The notes under the pieces: model-generated | The model's database searches: none | What the model was told of the DNA's origin: nothing | The model's input: the letters and a program-made list of their open reading frames with translations, nothing else | Shown here: positions 34,593-42,939 of the stretch, one piece after another | How positions within the stretch are numbered: the first letter of the stretch is position 1 | How the letters are laid out: each line of letters opens with the position of its first letter | NCBI GenBank assembly: GCA_050294475.1 | Contig: JBNKOE010000001.1 | Span: forward strand, 62,001 to 126,000 | Direction of reading: 5' to 3' | Length of the DNA stretch: 64,000 bases | Origin: Thalassobellus sp050294475 | Lineage (GTDB): Bacteria; Bacteroidota; Bacteroidia; Flavobacteriales; Flavobacteriaceae | Translations under genes and position numbers: made by a program

Positions 34593-36880
34593 TGCAGAAA
34601 ACACCATTACAATTTAAAATTAGTTCAGCATTAAAGAACATCATAGGTAGTGATTTAATTAGTGATGACTTTATTGCGGTTTTTGAATTAGTAAAAAACT
34701 CATATGATGCTCACGCAACAAAAGTTGAAATAACGTTCGAAAACATTTATTCAGATAATGCCAAAATCATAATAAAAGATAACGGCAAAGGAATGAATTA
34801 TGATGACTTAATTAATAAATGGCTTTTTGTCGCATATTCAGCTAAAAAAGAGGGAACAGAAGAAGATAGTTACGATTACCGAGATAAAATAAAAGTAAAA
34901 AGAGCTTACGCTGGAGCAAAAGGAATAGGTAGGTTTTCTTGTGACAGGCTTGGAGGCGAATTATATCTTGAAACTATAAAAGACGAGCCAAATTCAAAAG
35001 TTGAAACGCTACTTACTCAATGGGATAAATTTGAAGGTAATCTTAAAGAAGAGTTCGTAAACATTAGTGTATTACACGAAACTATTCCCAAAAGTAATTA
35101 TAGCATTAAAAAAGGAACTGTTTTAGAGATTTCCAATTTAAAAAGCGAATGGTCAAAAAGTAAGTTTTTAGAACTAAAAAATGCTCTTGCTAAACTTATC
35201 AACCCAAATACACAAGTTGAAGAAGATGAATTTACAATTGAATTAATTGTACCTGATGAACTAAAAAATGACCAAAAAGAAACTGAATATCACAACACGG
35301 TAAACGGAGAGATACAAAATTTGATTTTTGAAACTTTAGAAATTAAAACAACAAAAATAGTAAGTAAAGTCCGAGGAAAAGACAAAAAGCAAATTGAAAC
35401 TTCCTTAATTGAAGGAGGAAAATTAGTTTATAAAATAATCGAGGAAAATAAATATGAGAATTTATTTAATGTCGACTGTGAACTATATTTTCTAAATCAT
35501 TCTGCTAAACTTACTTTCAAAAAAAGAATGGGAGTTGATTCTGTAAGTTATGGGCATATTTTCGTTTATAAAAATGGATTAAGAATATATCCTTATGGAG
35601 ATAGGTACGAAGACCCATTAAAAATGGATAATCGTAAATCTCAAGGTTATAATAGATATTTAGGAACTAGAGAGACATTAGGTTATATATCAATCAATGA
35701 ACCTAATGATGAACTACGAGAAACATCAAGTCGTGGAGACGGCCTAATTAAGTCAAAACCATATTTTGAATTAGTTGATTGGTTTTATGATAATCTTAAA
35801 AGGTTAGAAAAATATATTATAGATATAACGGATTGGGGTAATGATTTGTCAAATGAAGATTATATCGTATTAGACAGTAAAGGCCAGAAAGAAGCTATTG
35901 AAAATCTAGTTGCTAACCTTACAAAGTCTAAAGGAATTATTTCTTTTGAAGTTGCACCGGAAATTTTTGAAATAATTGATAAAAAGCAAGAGAAATCAAC
36001 AAAGAATACATTAACAAAAATTAAAAAACAGTTAGAAAGTGATGATTACGATAAAAATGCAATCGTAGAAAGCATTTCTAAAATCGAGAAAAACCTTGAT
36101 GAATTAAAGAAAACTACAGAAGAAGCTGGAGAAGAAGCTTTAGATAACTTAATCAAAAATGAGGAGTTAGAGACCAATTTAGAAACCGAAAAGAAAAAAG
36201 GTGCTTTTCAAGGGGCATTAATTGGTACTGACAAAGAAAGAATAGTTGGTTTACAGCATCAGATTTATCATTCTTCAAGTAGAGTAAGTCGAAACCTTAA
36301 ATTACTTATCAAGCATTTAAGTCCAAAAAATCTAGATATTAAAACTCAAAAATATATCAAAACAATTTCTTTAGAGGCATCTAAAATTAGTTCAATTGCA
36401 AATTTTGTAACCAAAGCAAATTTCAACTTAAAGGCATCAGAAATTAAAACTGATTTAGTTGATTTTATTAAGGATTATGTAAATGAACTATATCTTTTAG
36501 AGGATAAAGTTATTGATACATCAATGGACATTATCATTGAAGATGATTTTAAGGGTGAATTTATAAAGGAGTTTAGACCTTTGGAAATTACAACAATCGT
36601 TGATAACCTAATTTCTAATTCTGAGAAAGCTAAAGCAACTGTCATTAGATTAAATTTCAGTAAGAAAAAATCATCACTTGTAATCTCTTTTGATGATAAT
36701 GGAAAAGGAATTGCTCAAAAGGACCTTGATAATGTTTACGATTTAGGTTTCACAACGACCAATGGTTCTGGAATTGGTTTATTTCAAGTAAAAGATTTGG
36801 TTAATAACAGCTTGAAAGGAAATATTGATATTGAATCAGAAGAGAAAAAAGGTACCTCTATAAAAATTATAATAGGATGA
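34592..36880 (+). CDS. Dual-GHKL ATPase: Hsp90/MORC-like domain plus histidine-kinase-like DHp and catalytic domain
   Basis: A 762-aa soluble protein with two complete Bergerat-fold ATPase sites. N-terminal site: FELVKNSYDAHA (Glu32, Asn36, Asp39), DNGKGM (63-68), GAKGIGRFS (108-116), as in Hsp90/MutL/MORC-like proteins. A middle region (about 220-480) and a charged coiled coil (about 480-545) follow. A helical pair resembling a DHp dimerisation domain (GLQHQIYHSSSRVSRN, candidate phospho-acceptor His556, about 550-615) leads to a kinase-type catalytic domain: N-box NLISNSEKA, DDNGKGI (701-707), NGSGIGLFQVKDLV (724-737) and the terminal GTSIKI. It has no membrane helix or signal. It overlaps the receiver gene by four bases (ATGA). 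Confidence 0.85.
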   Translation: MQKTPLQFKISSALKNIIGSDLISDDFIAVFELVKNSYDAHATKVEITFENIYSDNAKIIIKDNGKGMNYDDLINKWLFVAYSAKKEGTEEDSYDYRDKIKVKRAYAGAKGIGRFSCDRLGGELYLETIKDEPNSKVETLLTQWDKFEGNLKEEFVNISVLHETIPKSNYSIKKGTVLEISNLKSEWSKSKFLELKNALAKLINPNTQVEEDEFTIELIVPDELKNDQKETEYHNTVNGEIQNLIFETLEIKTTKIVSKVRGKDKKQIETSLIEGGKLVYKIIEENKYENLFNVDCELYFLNHSAKLTFKKRMGVDSVSYGHIFVYKNGLRIYPYGDRYEDPLKMDNRKSQGYNRYLGTRETLGYISINEPNDELRETSSRGDGLIKSKPYFELVDWFYDNLKRLEKYIIDITDWGNDLSNEDYIVLDSKGQKEAIENLVANLTKSKGIISFEVAPEIFEIIDKKQEKSTKNTLTKIKKQLESDDYDKNAIVESISKIEKNLDELKKTTEEAGEEALDNLIKNEELETNLETEKKKGAFQGALIGTDKERIVGLQHQIYHSSSRVSRNLKLLIKHLSPKNLDIKTQKYIKTISLEASKISSIANFVTKANFNLKASEIKTDLVDFIKDYVNELYLLEDKVIDTSMDIIIEDDFKGEFIKEFRPLEITTIVDNLISNSEKAKATVIRLNFSKKKSSLVISFDDNGKGIAQKDLDNVYDLGFTTTNGSGIGLFQVKDLVNNSLKGNIDIESEEKKGTSIKIIIG

Positions 36881-37779
36881 AATTAGAATATAAAGTACTT
36901 TGGCTTGACGACCAAATTCAGGACTTCATTGATGATGAAATGATTCAAGAAGTAGAAGAATATTTAATTGAACAAGGTTTTCAACCAAATATTATAACTG
37001 TTTCAAAATCTAAAGATTTTTTCAAATCTTTAGATGATTCATTTGACTTAATTTTAACTGATTATCACTTGAATGATATTAATGGAGATGAAGTCATTAA
37101 AAAGATTCGTAGCCAAGAGTTTTCTGTCTTATCTGAAGTGCTTTTCTATACTGCCAAAGCAGATTTAAAAGATACCGACAAAATCAATCGAGTTAGTTTT
37201 TTAGAGACAAATACTCTTCTAGGAGACCACAGAGAATTAGTTTTACAAGCAACAATAAATCTAATTGGTCTTACATTAAAGAAATTCCAGAGCATAATAG
37301 CAATGCGAGGTATGATAATGCATGAAACAAGTTCTCTTGATGTCGAAATGATTGAAATAATCAAAAAAGCATTAAAAAATGAAAGCTTAAATTTTGAAGA
37401 GTTATCCGTATCAATTTACGACCAATTAATTGATTTGTTCACCAAGAAAACTGAATTTGTTCAAGATTGTAAACGAAAAATGAATTTCAATCAGTTGACC
37501 AAGGACAATTTTGTTTATAGTGCTAAGTATAAAATATTAACTCTATCAAAAATTCTGGAAGACCTGAACATGGCCGATTTTTCATCCGAATATGATTATG
37601 AAATTAATTCTATTAGGAATAAATTCGCACATGCAGTTTTGGAAAAGGATGAAAACGGAAGAGAATTTTTCAAACACAAAGAGGAGGGAATTGATTTCAA
37701 CGAAGACCTTTGTAAGATAATTAGGGAAAATATCGTTAAGCACAAGTCAAATCTAGATGTATTGAAAGCAAGAATTTAA
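36877..37779 (+). CDS. Receiver domain fused to a HEPN-like helical domain (putative effector)
   Basis: A 300-aa protein. Residues 1-118 form a receiver: acidic pair Asp11-Asp12, phospho-acceptor Asp62 in DLILTDYHLND, switch Thr92 in FYTAK. The usual Lys after the fifth strand is not evident. Residues about 120-300 are helical with no DNA-binding domain. They contain two Rx4H motifs: R144-x4-H149 (MRGMIMHE) and R247-N-K-F-A-H252 (IRNKFAHA). The latter has the R-N-x-x-A-H form typical of HEPN ribonucleases in toxins and abortive-infection proteins. The start codon overlaps the kinase-like gene's stop, so the pair is translationally coupled. The HEPN call is inference from motif and helicity. 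Confidence 0.75.
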   Translation: MKLEYKVLWLDDQIQDFIDDEMIQEVEEYLIEQGFQPNIITVSKSKDFFKSLDDSFDLILTDYHLNDINGDEVIKKIRSQEFSVLSEVLFYTAKADLKDTDKINRVSFLETNTLLGDHRELVLQATINLIGLTLKKFQSIIAMRGMIMHETSSLDVEMIEIIKKALKNESLNFEELSVSIYDQLIDLFTKKTEFVQDCKRKMNFNQLTKDNFVYSAKYKILTLSKILEDLNMADFSSEYDYEINSIRNKFAHAVLEKDENGREFFKHKEEGIDFNEDLCKIIRENIVKHKSNLDVLKARI

Positions 37780-37794
37780 ATCAACACTAGCTAT

Positions 37795-37848
37795 GTTCAA
37801 GCACATTTAAAGTTTGCTCGTACCTCACAAATTTAAAAGAGCTTTCAC
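37795..37848 (+). repeat. Right copy of the 53-54 bp hairpin direct repeat
   Basis: Begins GTTCAAGCACATTTAAAG, 16 bp after the last island gene, in the same orientation as the copy at 33032-33084. It ends AAAAGAGCTTTCAC. The loop core differs at two positions (TTGCTCGTACCTCACAAA). The arms ATTTAAAGTTTG and CAAATTTAAAAG pair with one wobble and one bulge. Confidence 0.8.
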
Positions 37849-37880
37849 GCCATCGCAAGAAAACATAAGAAACGAAAAAC

Positions 37881-38089
37881 GCCAGCTTACAACACTGCAT
37901 ATAAGTCATGTGGGGTTTAGGTGATTCGCGAAGGGTGGTGATTTCTATTTGTTCGCCCAATGCTTTTAAAGCCACTTTGTTTTGTTAAATTAGTCGCTTG
38001 TAAAAGCATTAGGCTTAGTGAGTTTTTGGAAAGGTAGATAATTTCAATCCCCACACGCCTCATATGCGGTCCGTTAAACGAAACCCCAC
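37881..38089. repeat. Right palindromic flank element of the island (long form)
   Basis: A roughly 200-bp imperfect palindrome without a gene. Nested inverted repeats are GCATAT (37897-37902) with ATATGC (38062-38067), GTGGGGTTT (37910-37918) with AAACCCCAC (38081-38089), and AATGCTTTTA (37959-37968) with TAAAAGCATT (38001-38010). The last extends to about 17 bp with one bulge. The ends GCCAGCTTACAAC and CGTTAAACG are the reverse complements of the ends of the left element, allowing for small changes. The remaining 38090-38246 shows nothing further. The structure recalls integron attC sites, but only one end box fits that consensus. Confidence 0.7.
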
Positions 38090-38246
38090 AAAAAAAACAC
38101 TTCTCTATATAAAAGACAGAAATTAACATACACCCGCATTAAAGATTAAGACATTTGTTGAAGCTCCTAACAAAGAGCGACTGCCGAAAACCTAACCTTG
38201 TATTCTGAACTAAATTCAGGATAAAGGTAACGCCCAAATAATAAAA

Positions 38247-40433
38247 CTAGCGCGTAAACAACAATTCTCTGTACTTTGTTAATGGCCAAATTTCATCATC
38301 AACAAGGAGTTCTAATTTATCGCAATGGTAACGAATATCGTCAAACAAAGGTTTTACTTTATTACAATAAGCCAAGGCTTTCTTTTCTATATCAGTTATA
38401 GTATTCGCCTTTTTACGTTCGTTTATTAATTTAGTTACATTGGCATTAATACCTTCTATATGACTAGAAATTTCTTCTATTAAACTAATTTGCTCTTTGG
38501 CTACAGTATTATATTTTTCTTCAAAAATTTCTTTTAAACCTTTTACATTTTCTATTAAAATGTTTTGGTATTTAACAGCCGTTGGTACAATATGATTTCT
38601 AGCAATATCACCTAACACTCTTCCCTCTATTTGAATATGCATACAGTAAGCTTCCATTTCTATTTCGTAACGGGCTTCTGATTCTATTTTACTCATAACT
38701 TGCATCTCTTCGAATAATGCAATAGATTTTTCGGAAATTTTAGCCGTTAAAGCTTCGGGAGTTGTTTTATTATTACTTAAACCTCGTTTTTTTGCTTCGG
38801 CTTCCCAAGCCACTCCATATCCATTACCTTCAAACAAAACATCTCTAGACGATTTAATGTATTCTCTTAATACATTAAAAACAGCCTCATCTTTCTTTAA
38901 GTCTTTTTTATCTATTAAAGCATCAACTTCTAGTTTAAAATCTTTTAATTGTTTTGCTACAATGGTGTTTAAAACCGTCATAGGATTTCCGCAATTAGCT
39001 ATTGACCCAACAGCTCTAAATTCGAATTTATTACCTGTAAAAGCAAAAGGTGATGTTCTGTTTCTATCTGTATTATCTAATAAAACATCTGGTATTTTAC
39101 CAACAACATTTAGTTTTAATTCTGTTTTTTCTTCGGGAGATAATTTTCCTTTAGTAACGCCTTCTAACTCTTCTAAAACTTTGGTTAACTGTTCGCCTAT
39201 AAATACCGAAATAATTGCTGGAGGTGCTTCATTAGCTCCTAACCTGTGGTCGTTACTTGCCGATGCTATTGCTGCACGCAACAATGCTTCATTTTCTCTT
39301 ACTGCTTTTATGGTGTTTATAAAAAAAGTAAGGAACTGTAAATTACTCATGGGGGTTTTTCCTGGCGCTAATAAATTAACGCCTGTATCTGTAGACAAGG
39401 ACCAATTATTATGTTTACCAGAACCATTCATACCTGCAAATGGTTTTTCGTGAAATAACACTTTAAAATTATGACGAGAAGCAACGCGTCCCATAATATC
39501 CATTAATAGTGAATTATGATCGACAGCTAAATTTGCTTCTTCAAATATAGGTGCAAGCTCAAATTGATTTGGTGCTACTTCATTATGACGCGTCTTTACA
39601 GGAATTCCTAAAAGCATACATTCTGTTTCTAACTCGCGCATAAAATTGAATGCCCGCGTAGGAATGGCTCCAAAATAATGATCGTCTAATTGTTGTCCCT
39701 TTGCAGATGAATGCCCTAGCAAGGTTCTACCTGTTAAAGTAATATCTGGACGACTGGCTGCCAGCATTTTATCTACTAAAAAATACTCTTGTTCCCAACC
39801 TAATGAAGAAGTTACTTTTTTTACATTTTTATCAAAATACCTACATACAGCAGTTGCTGCGTTGTCTACCGCATGTAACGCTCTAAGTAATGGTGTTTTA
39901 TAATCTAAAGCTTCGCCTGTGTAAGCCACAAATATTGTTGGAATGCACAATGTTGTTCCGTAAATAAATGCAGGCGATGTAGGATCCCAAGCAGTATAAC
40001 CTCTTGCTTCAAAAGTGTTTCTTATGCCGCCACTAGGAAAACTAGAAGCATCTGGTTCTTGTTGTACTAGCTGGTCGCCTCCAAAGCGTTCAATAGCCAT
40101 CCCACCTTCTATAGTTTCAAAAAAAGCATCGTGTTTTTCAGCTGTGGTTCCTGTTAATGGTTGAAACCAATGCGTATAATGTGTTACGCCTTTTGATAAT
40201 GCCCAATCTTTCATCGACGAAGATACCTGATCGGCAATACTTCTATCTATTTTTTTTCCATGGCTAACGGCATTCATAACACCATTAAAAGCATCTTTTG
40301 TTAAATATTGGCGCATGGTATTTTCATTAAATACGTTTTTACCAAATATTTCTGAACGACGCACATTTTCTTTAACACTAACTGGATTGTGTGCTAATGA
40401 TTCTTTTATAGCATGAAATCTTAATTTCGACAT
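38247..40433 (-). CDS. glnN: Glutamine synthetase type III
   Basis: A 728-aa GSIII, making glutamine from glutamate and ammonia with ATP. Family marks: the long N-terminal region with RFHAIKESLAH, FPSGGIRNTFEARGYTAWDP (about 131-150), NGSGKHNNWSLST near 333, and NRTSPFAFTGNKFEFRAVGS near 453. It is about 1.6 times the size of common GSI and is typical of Bacteroidetes and cyanobacteria. It is divergent from a eukaryote-type GSII, 281 bp away, with separate promoter boxes. It is the right chromosomal neighbour of the island. Confidence 0.95.
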   Translation of the reverse strand: MSKLRFHAIKESLAHNPVSVKENVRRSEIFGKNVFNENTMRQYLTKDAFNGVMNAVSHGKKIDRSIADQVSSSMKDWALSKGVTHYTHWFQPLTGTTAEKHDAFFETIEGGMAIERFGGDQLVQQEPDASSFPSGGIRNTFEARGYTAWDPTSPAFIYGTTLCIPTIFVAYTGEALDYKTPLLRALHAVDNAATAVCRYFDKNVKKVTSSLGWEQEYFLVDKMLAASRPDITLTGRTLLGHSSAKGQQLDDHYFGAIPTRAFNFMRELETECMLLGIPVKTRHNEVAPNQFELAPIFEEANLAVDHNSLLMDIMGRVASRHNFKVLFHEKPFAGMNGSGKHNNWSLSTDTGVNLLAPGKTPMSNLQFLTFFINTIKAVRENEALLRAAIASASNDHRLGANEAPPAIISVFIGEQLTKVLEELEGVTKGKLSPEEKTELKLNVVGKIPDVLLDNTDRNRTSPFAFTGNKFEFRAVGSIANCGNPMTVLNTIVAKQLKDFKLEVDALIDKKDLKKDEAVFNVLREYIKSSRDVLFEGNGYGVAWEAEAKKRGLSNNKTTPEALTAKISEKSIALFEEMQVMSKIESEARYEIEMEAYCMHIQIEGRVLGDIARNHIVPTAVKYQNILIENVKGLKEIFEEKYNTVAKEQISLIEEISSHIEGINANVTKLINERKKANTITDIEKKALAYCNKVKPLFDDIRYHCDKLELLVDDEIWPLTKYRELLFTR

Positions 40434-40478
40434 TTTCTTTATGAATTAAGGCTTGTTTAATTTTCTTATATCCTTTTA

Positions 40479-40486
40479 CAAAAATA
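40479..40486 (-). promoter_or_regulatory. glnN promoter -7 box
   Basis: On the minus strand TATTTTTG matches TAnnTTTG, 46 bp from the glnN ATG. Confidence 0.55.
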
Positions 40487-40666
40487 AGTACCTAAAATAA
40501 AATATAAGCATAATCATTAAATTTTATTGTTAACAATATTTCAGTATTTATATAAAATAATATACTTTTTTTTAAAATAAACCTGAAAAAAATGGGGTAT
40601 AAATAAAAATAACTAAGCTTTTTATTAAAAGCCCCCCATTAAATTAGAAGTATCTCTATAATAATA

Positions 40667-40674
40667 TATATTTG
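40667..40674 (+). promoter_or_regulatory. Promoter -7 box of the GSII gene
   Basis: TATATTTG matches TAnnTTTG, 41 bp before the ATG at 40715. Confidence 0.55.
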
Positions 40675-40714
40675 TCTAATTAACATTTAGTATCTTATTT
40701 TATAAAATTTTATT

Positions 40715-41737
40715 ATGGCAAAAATTAAATTAGAATACCTTTGGTTGGATGGTTATTATCCAACTCAAAACTTGAGAAGTAAAACTAAAGTAGAAGAACA
40801 TGAAGACTTCAAAGGGACTTTAGAAGAAATAGGAAATTGGTCTTTTGATGGATCATCAACAAAACAAGCTGAAGGCGGATCTTCTGACTGTTTATTAGTT
40901 CCTGTTGCTATTTACCCAGATCCAGATCGCATCAACGGTTATTTAGTTATGACTGAAGTTATGAATGCTGATGGAACTCCTCACGTTTCTAATGGTAGAG
41001 CTACTATTGACGATGAAGATGATGATTTCTGGTTTGGATTTGAGCAAGAGTATTTTATTATGGATACTAAAACACAATTACCATTAGGATTCCCTGTTGG
41101 TGGTTATCCTGCTCCACAAGGTATGTACTACTGTTCTGTTGGTGGAAAAAACACTCACGGTAGAGATTTAGTAGAAGAGCATGCTGATTTATGTATTGAA
41201 GCAGGTTTAAACTTTGAAGGTATTAACCAAGAAGTTGCTTGTGGACAATGGGAATTCCAATTATTCGCTAAAGGCGCTAAAAAAGCTGGTGATGAAATTT
41301 GGGTTGCTAGATATTTACTAGACCGTTTAACTGAGAAATATGGTTACTACATTGATTACCATCCAAAACCACTTGGAAAAGATATGGATTGGAATGGATC
41401 TGGTATGCACGCAAACTTCTCTAACACAACTTTAAGAACTTGTGGAGATAAAGAAGTTTATGCTGCTATATGTGAAGCTTTCCGTCCTGTTGTAGATGAG
41501 CACATTGCTGTTTACGGTGAGTTTAACGACCAACGTTTAACAGGTTTACATGAAACTGCTGCTATTACAGATTTCTCTTGGGGAGTTTCAGATAGAGGCG
41601 CTTCAATTCGTATTCCATTAATCGCTGTTGAAAAAGGATACAAAGGATGGTTAGAAGATAGACGTCCAGCATCAAACGGTGATCCTTATAAAATTGCTGC
41701 AAGAATTATTAAAACTGTTAAATCTGCTAAGATTTAA
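40715..41737 (+). CDS. Glutamine synthetase, type II (eukaryote-like, beta-grasp)
   Basis: A 340-aa GSII. The N-terminal beta-grasp (LEYLWLDGYYPTQNLRSKT) and NWSFDGSSTKQAEGGSSD (about 42-59), FGFEQEYFIMD near 108, GKDMDWNGSGMHANFS near 223 and ISWGVSDRGASIRIP-like C-terminal residues are the plant/animal type rather than bacterial GSI. It should form the decameric enzyme without adenylylation control. It is divergent from glnN, so nitrogen-dependent switching between the two is possible. A strong terminator follows. Confidence 0.93.
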   Translation: MAKIKLEYLWLDGYYPTQNLRSKTKVEEHEDFKGTLEEIGNWSFDGSSTKQAEGGSSDCLLVPVAIYPDPDRINGYLVMTEVMNADGTPHVSNGRATIDDEDDDFWFGFEQEYFIMDTKTQLPLGFPVGGYPAPQGMYYCSVGGKNTHGRDLVEEHADLCIEAGLNFEGINQEVACGQWEFQLFAKGAKKAGDEIWVARYLLDRLTEKYGYYIDYHPKPLGKDMDWNGSGMHANFSNTTLRTCGDKEVYAAICEAFRPVVDEHIAVYGEFNDQRLTGLHETAAITDFSWGVSDRGASIRIPLIAVEKGYKGWLEDRRPASNGDPYKIAARIIKTVKSAKI

Positions 41738-41762
41738 AAACCAACATAAGTTTTGTTCATAA

Positions 41763-41797
41763 TAAAAGGCTAACATTTTTAATGTTAGCCTTTTATT
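41763..41797. terminator. Bidirectional terminator after GSII
   Basis: AAAAGGCTAACATT and AATGTTAGCCTTTT form a near-perfect 14-bp stem. Confidence 0.88.
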
Positions 41798-41821
41798 TTA
41801 TAGTAAAATTATTTACAGTAA

Positions 41822-42766
41822 CTATTTAGAAGTAAATACAAAAAACATAAATGCTCCATACGCAAACACTAAAAAGAACCCTTTAAGTCTGCTTATTTGC
41901 ATTTGTTTAGGAATAAAAATTAAAGGAATTAATATTGCTGAAAAGCCTAGCATCCAAAAAACATCTCTATTCAATATATTATCATTATCAACTAAAATTG
42001 GTTTAACTATGGCTGTTAGACCTAAAACAGAGCCAATATTAAAAATATTAGAGCCTATTAAATTACCTAATGAAATAGCTTTTTCTTGTTTTGCTGCTGC
42101 AATAACTGATGCGGCTAATTCTGGAACACTGGTTCCTACAGCAATTAAAGATACACCAATTACCGCTTCACTTACTCCAATAGAAATTGCAATATCCTTT
42201 GCTCCTTTTACCAACCATTCGCTTCCAAAGTAAAGAGCTGTTGCACCTATTAACAACCAAAGACCTATTTTAAAATTAGAAACTACCGCCAGAGAATCGT
42301 CAACCTCTTCTGCAACTATGTCTTTTCTTGAATTTCTTATTAAAACTATTAAAAATAAAATAAGACCAGCAAATAAAATACCGCCTTCAATAAATGATAA
42401 TAAATTATCGTTTTTAAGAAAATAGTAAAGAGCAATAGAAAAGAGCATCATAACAGGCCAATTAAGCTTGTAAAACGACTTATCTACTGCAATAGCACCA
42501 ACCAATGCCGTAATACCCAAAACTAAACCTATATTGGCAATATTAGAGCCTACAACATTATTAATTGCAATAGCTGGCGAACCCGTTAAGGCTGCTTGTA
42601 AACTTACTAATAGTTCTGGTGCAGAGGTTGCAAATGAAACCACCGTCATACCTATTACCATTTTAGAAATATTAAACTTAAAAGATAAAGCTACAGACGA
42701 ACGCACCAAGTACTCACCTCCTACAACTAATAAAATAAAACCTAAAACAACCAAAACTACACTCAT
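41822..42766 (-). CDS. CaCA-family calcium/sodium antiporter (YrbG-like)
   Basis: A 314-aa membrane protein with about ten helices in two homologous halves. Each half carries an alpha-repeat: VVSFATSAPELLVSL with VVGSNIANIGLVLG in the first and AVGTSVPELAASVIA with LIGSNIFNIGSVLG in the second. The Glu of each PEL motif and the Asn of GSN coordinate the cation. It exchanges Ca2+ against Na+ or H+ across the inner membrane. Monocistronic; convergent with GSII. Confidence 0.93.
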   Translation of the reverse strand: MSVVLVVLGFILLVVGGEYLVRSSVALSFKFNISKMVIGMTVVSFATSAPELLVSLQAALTGSPAIAINNVVGSNIANIGLVLGITALVGAIAVDKSFYKLNWPVMMLFSIALYYFLKNDNLLSFIEGGILFAGLILFLIVLIRNSRKDIVAEEVDDSLAVVSNFKIGLWLLIGATALYFGSEWLVKGAKDIAISIGVSEAVIGVSLIAVGTSVPELAASVIAAAKQEKAISLGNLIGSNIFNIGSVLGLTAIVKPILVDNDNILNRDVFWMLGFSAILIPLIFIPKQMQISRLKGFFLVFAYGAFMFFVFTSK

Positions 42767-42939
42767 AAAAACATTTTTTGCGAAGATAATATAAATGAAA
42801 ATTGAAATACTAATAATTAAAAATTTGCTTTCTAGTAAAATTCACATTTATTAACGTTTCTGTTTTAAAGTTTAGTTAAACTTTTTTAAAAAATTCTTTC
42901 CTATAGTAATTTTATATGTGTAATTAAAAATTAAAAATC

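Noticed and set aside
33032..37848. Calling the direct repeats terminal repeats of a transposon
   Set aside because: No transposase or integrase between them and no short target duplication was seen; the repeats are structured hairpins in direct orientation.
37881..38089. Calling the right palindromic element a true integron attC site
   Set aside because: Only CGTTAAACG fits a GTTRRRY box; the other end does not fit RYYYAAC, and no integrase is in view. Kept as a repeat with attC-like structure only.
38857..39453. A 198-codon open frame on the plus strand opposite glnN
   Set aside because: It lies wholly inside the highly conserved GSIII gene and its translation has no family or signal; it is an antisense shadow.
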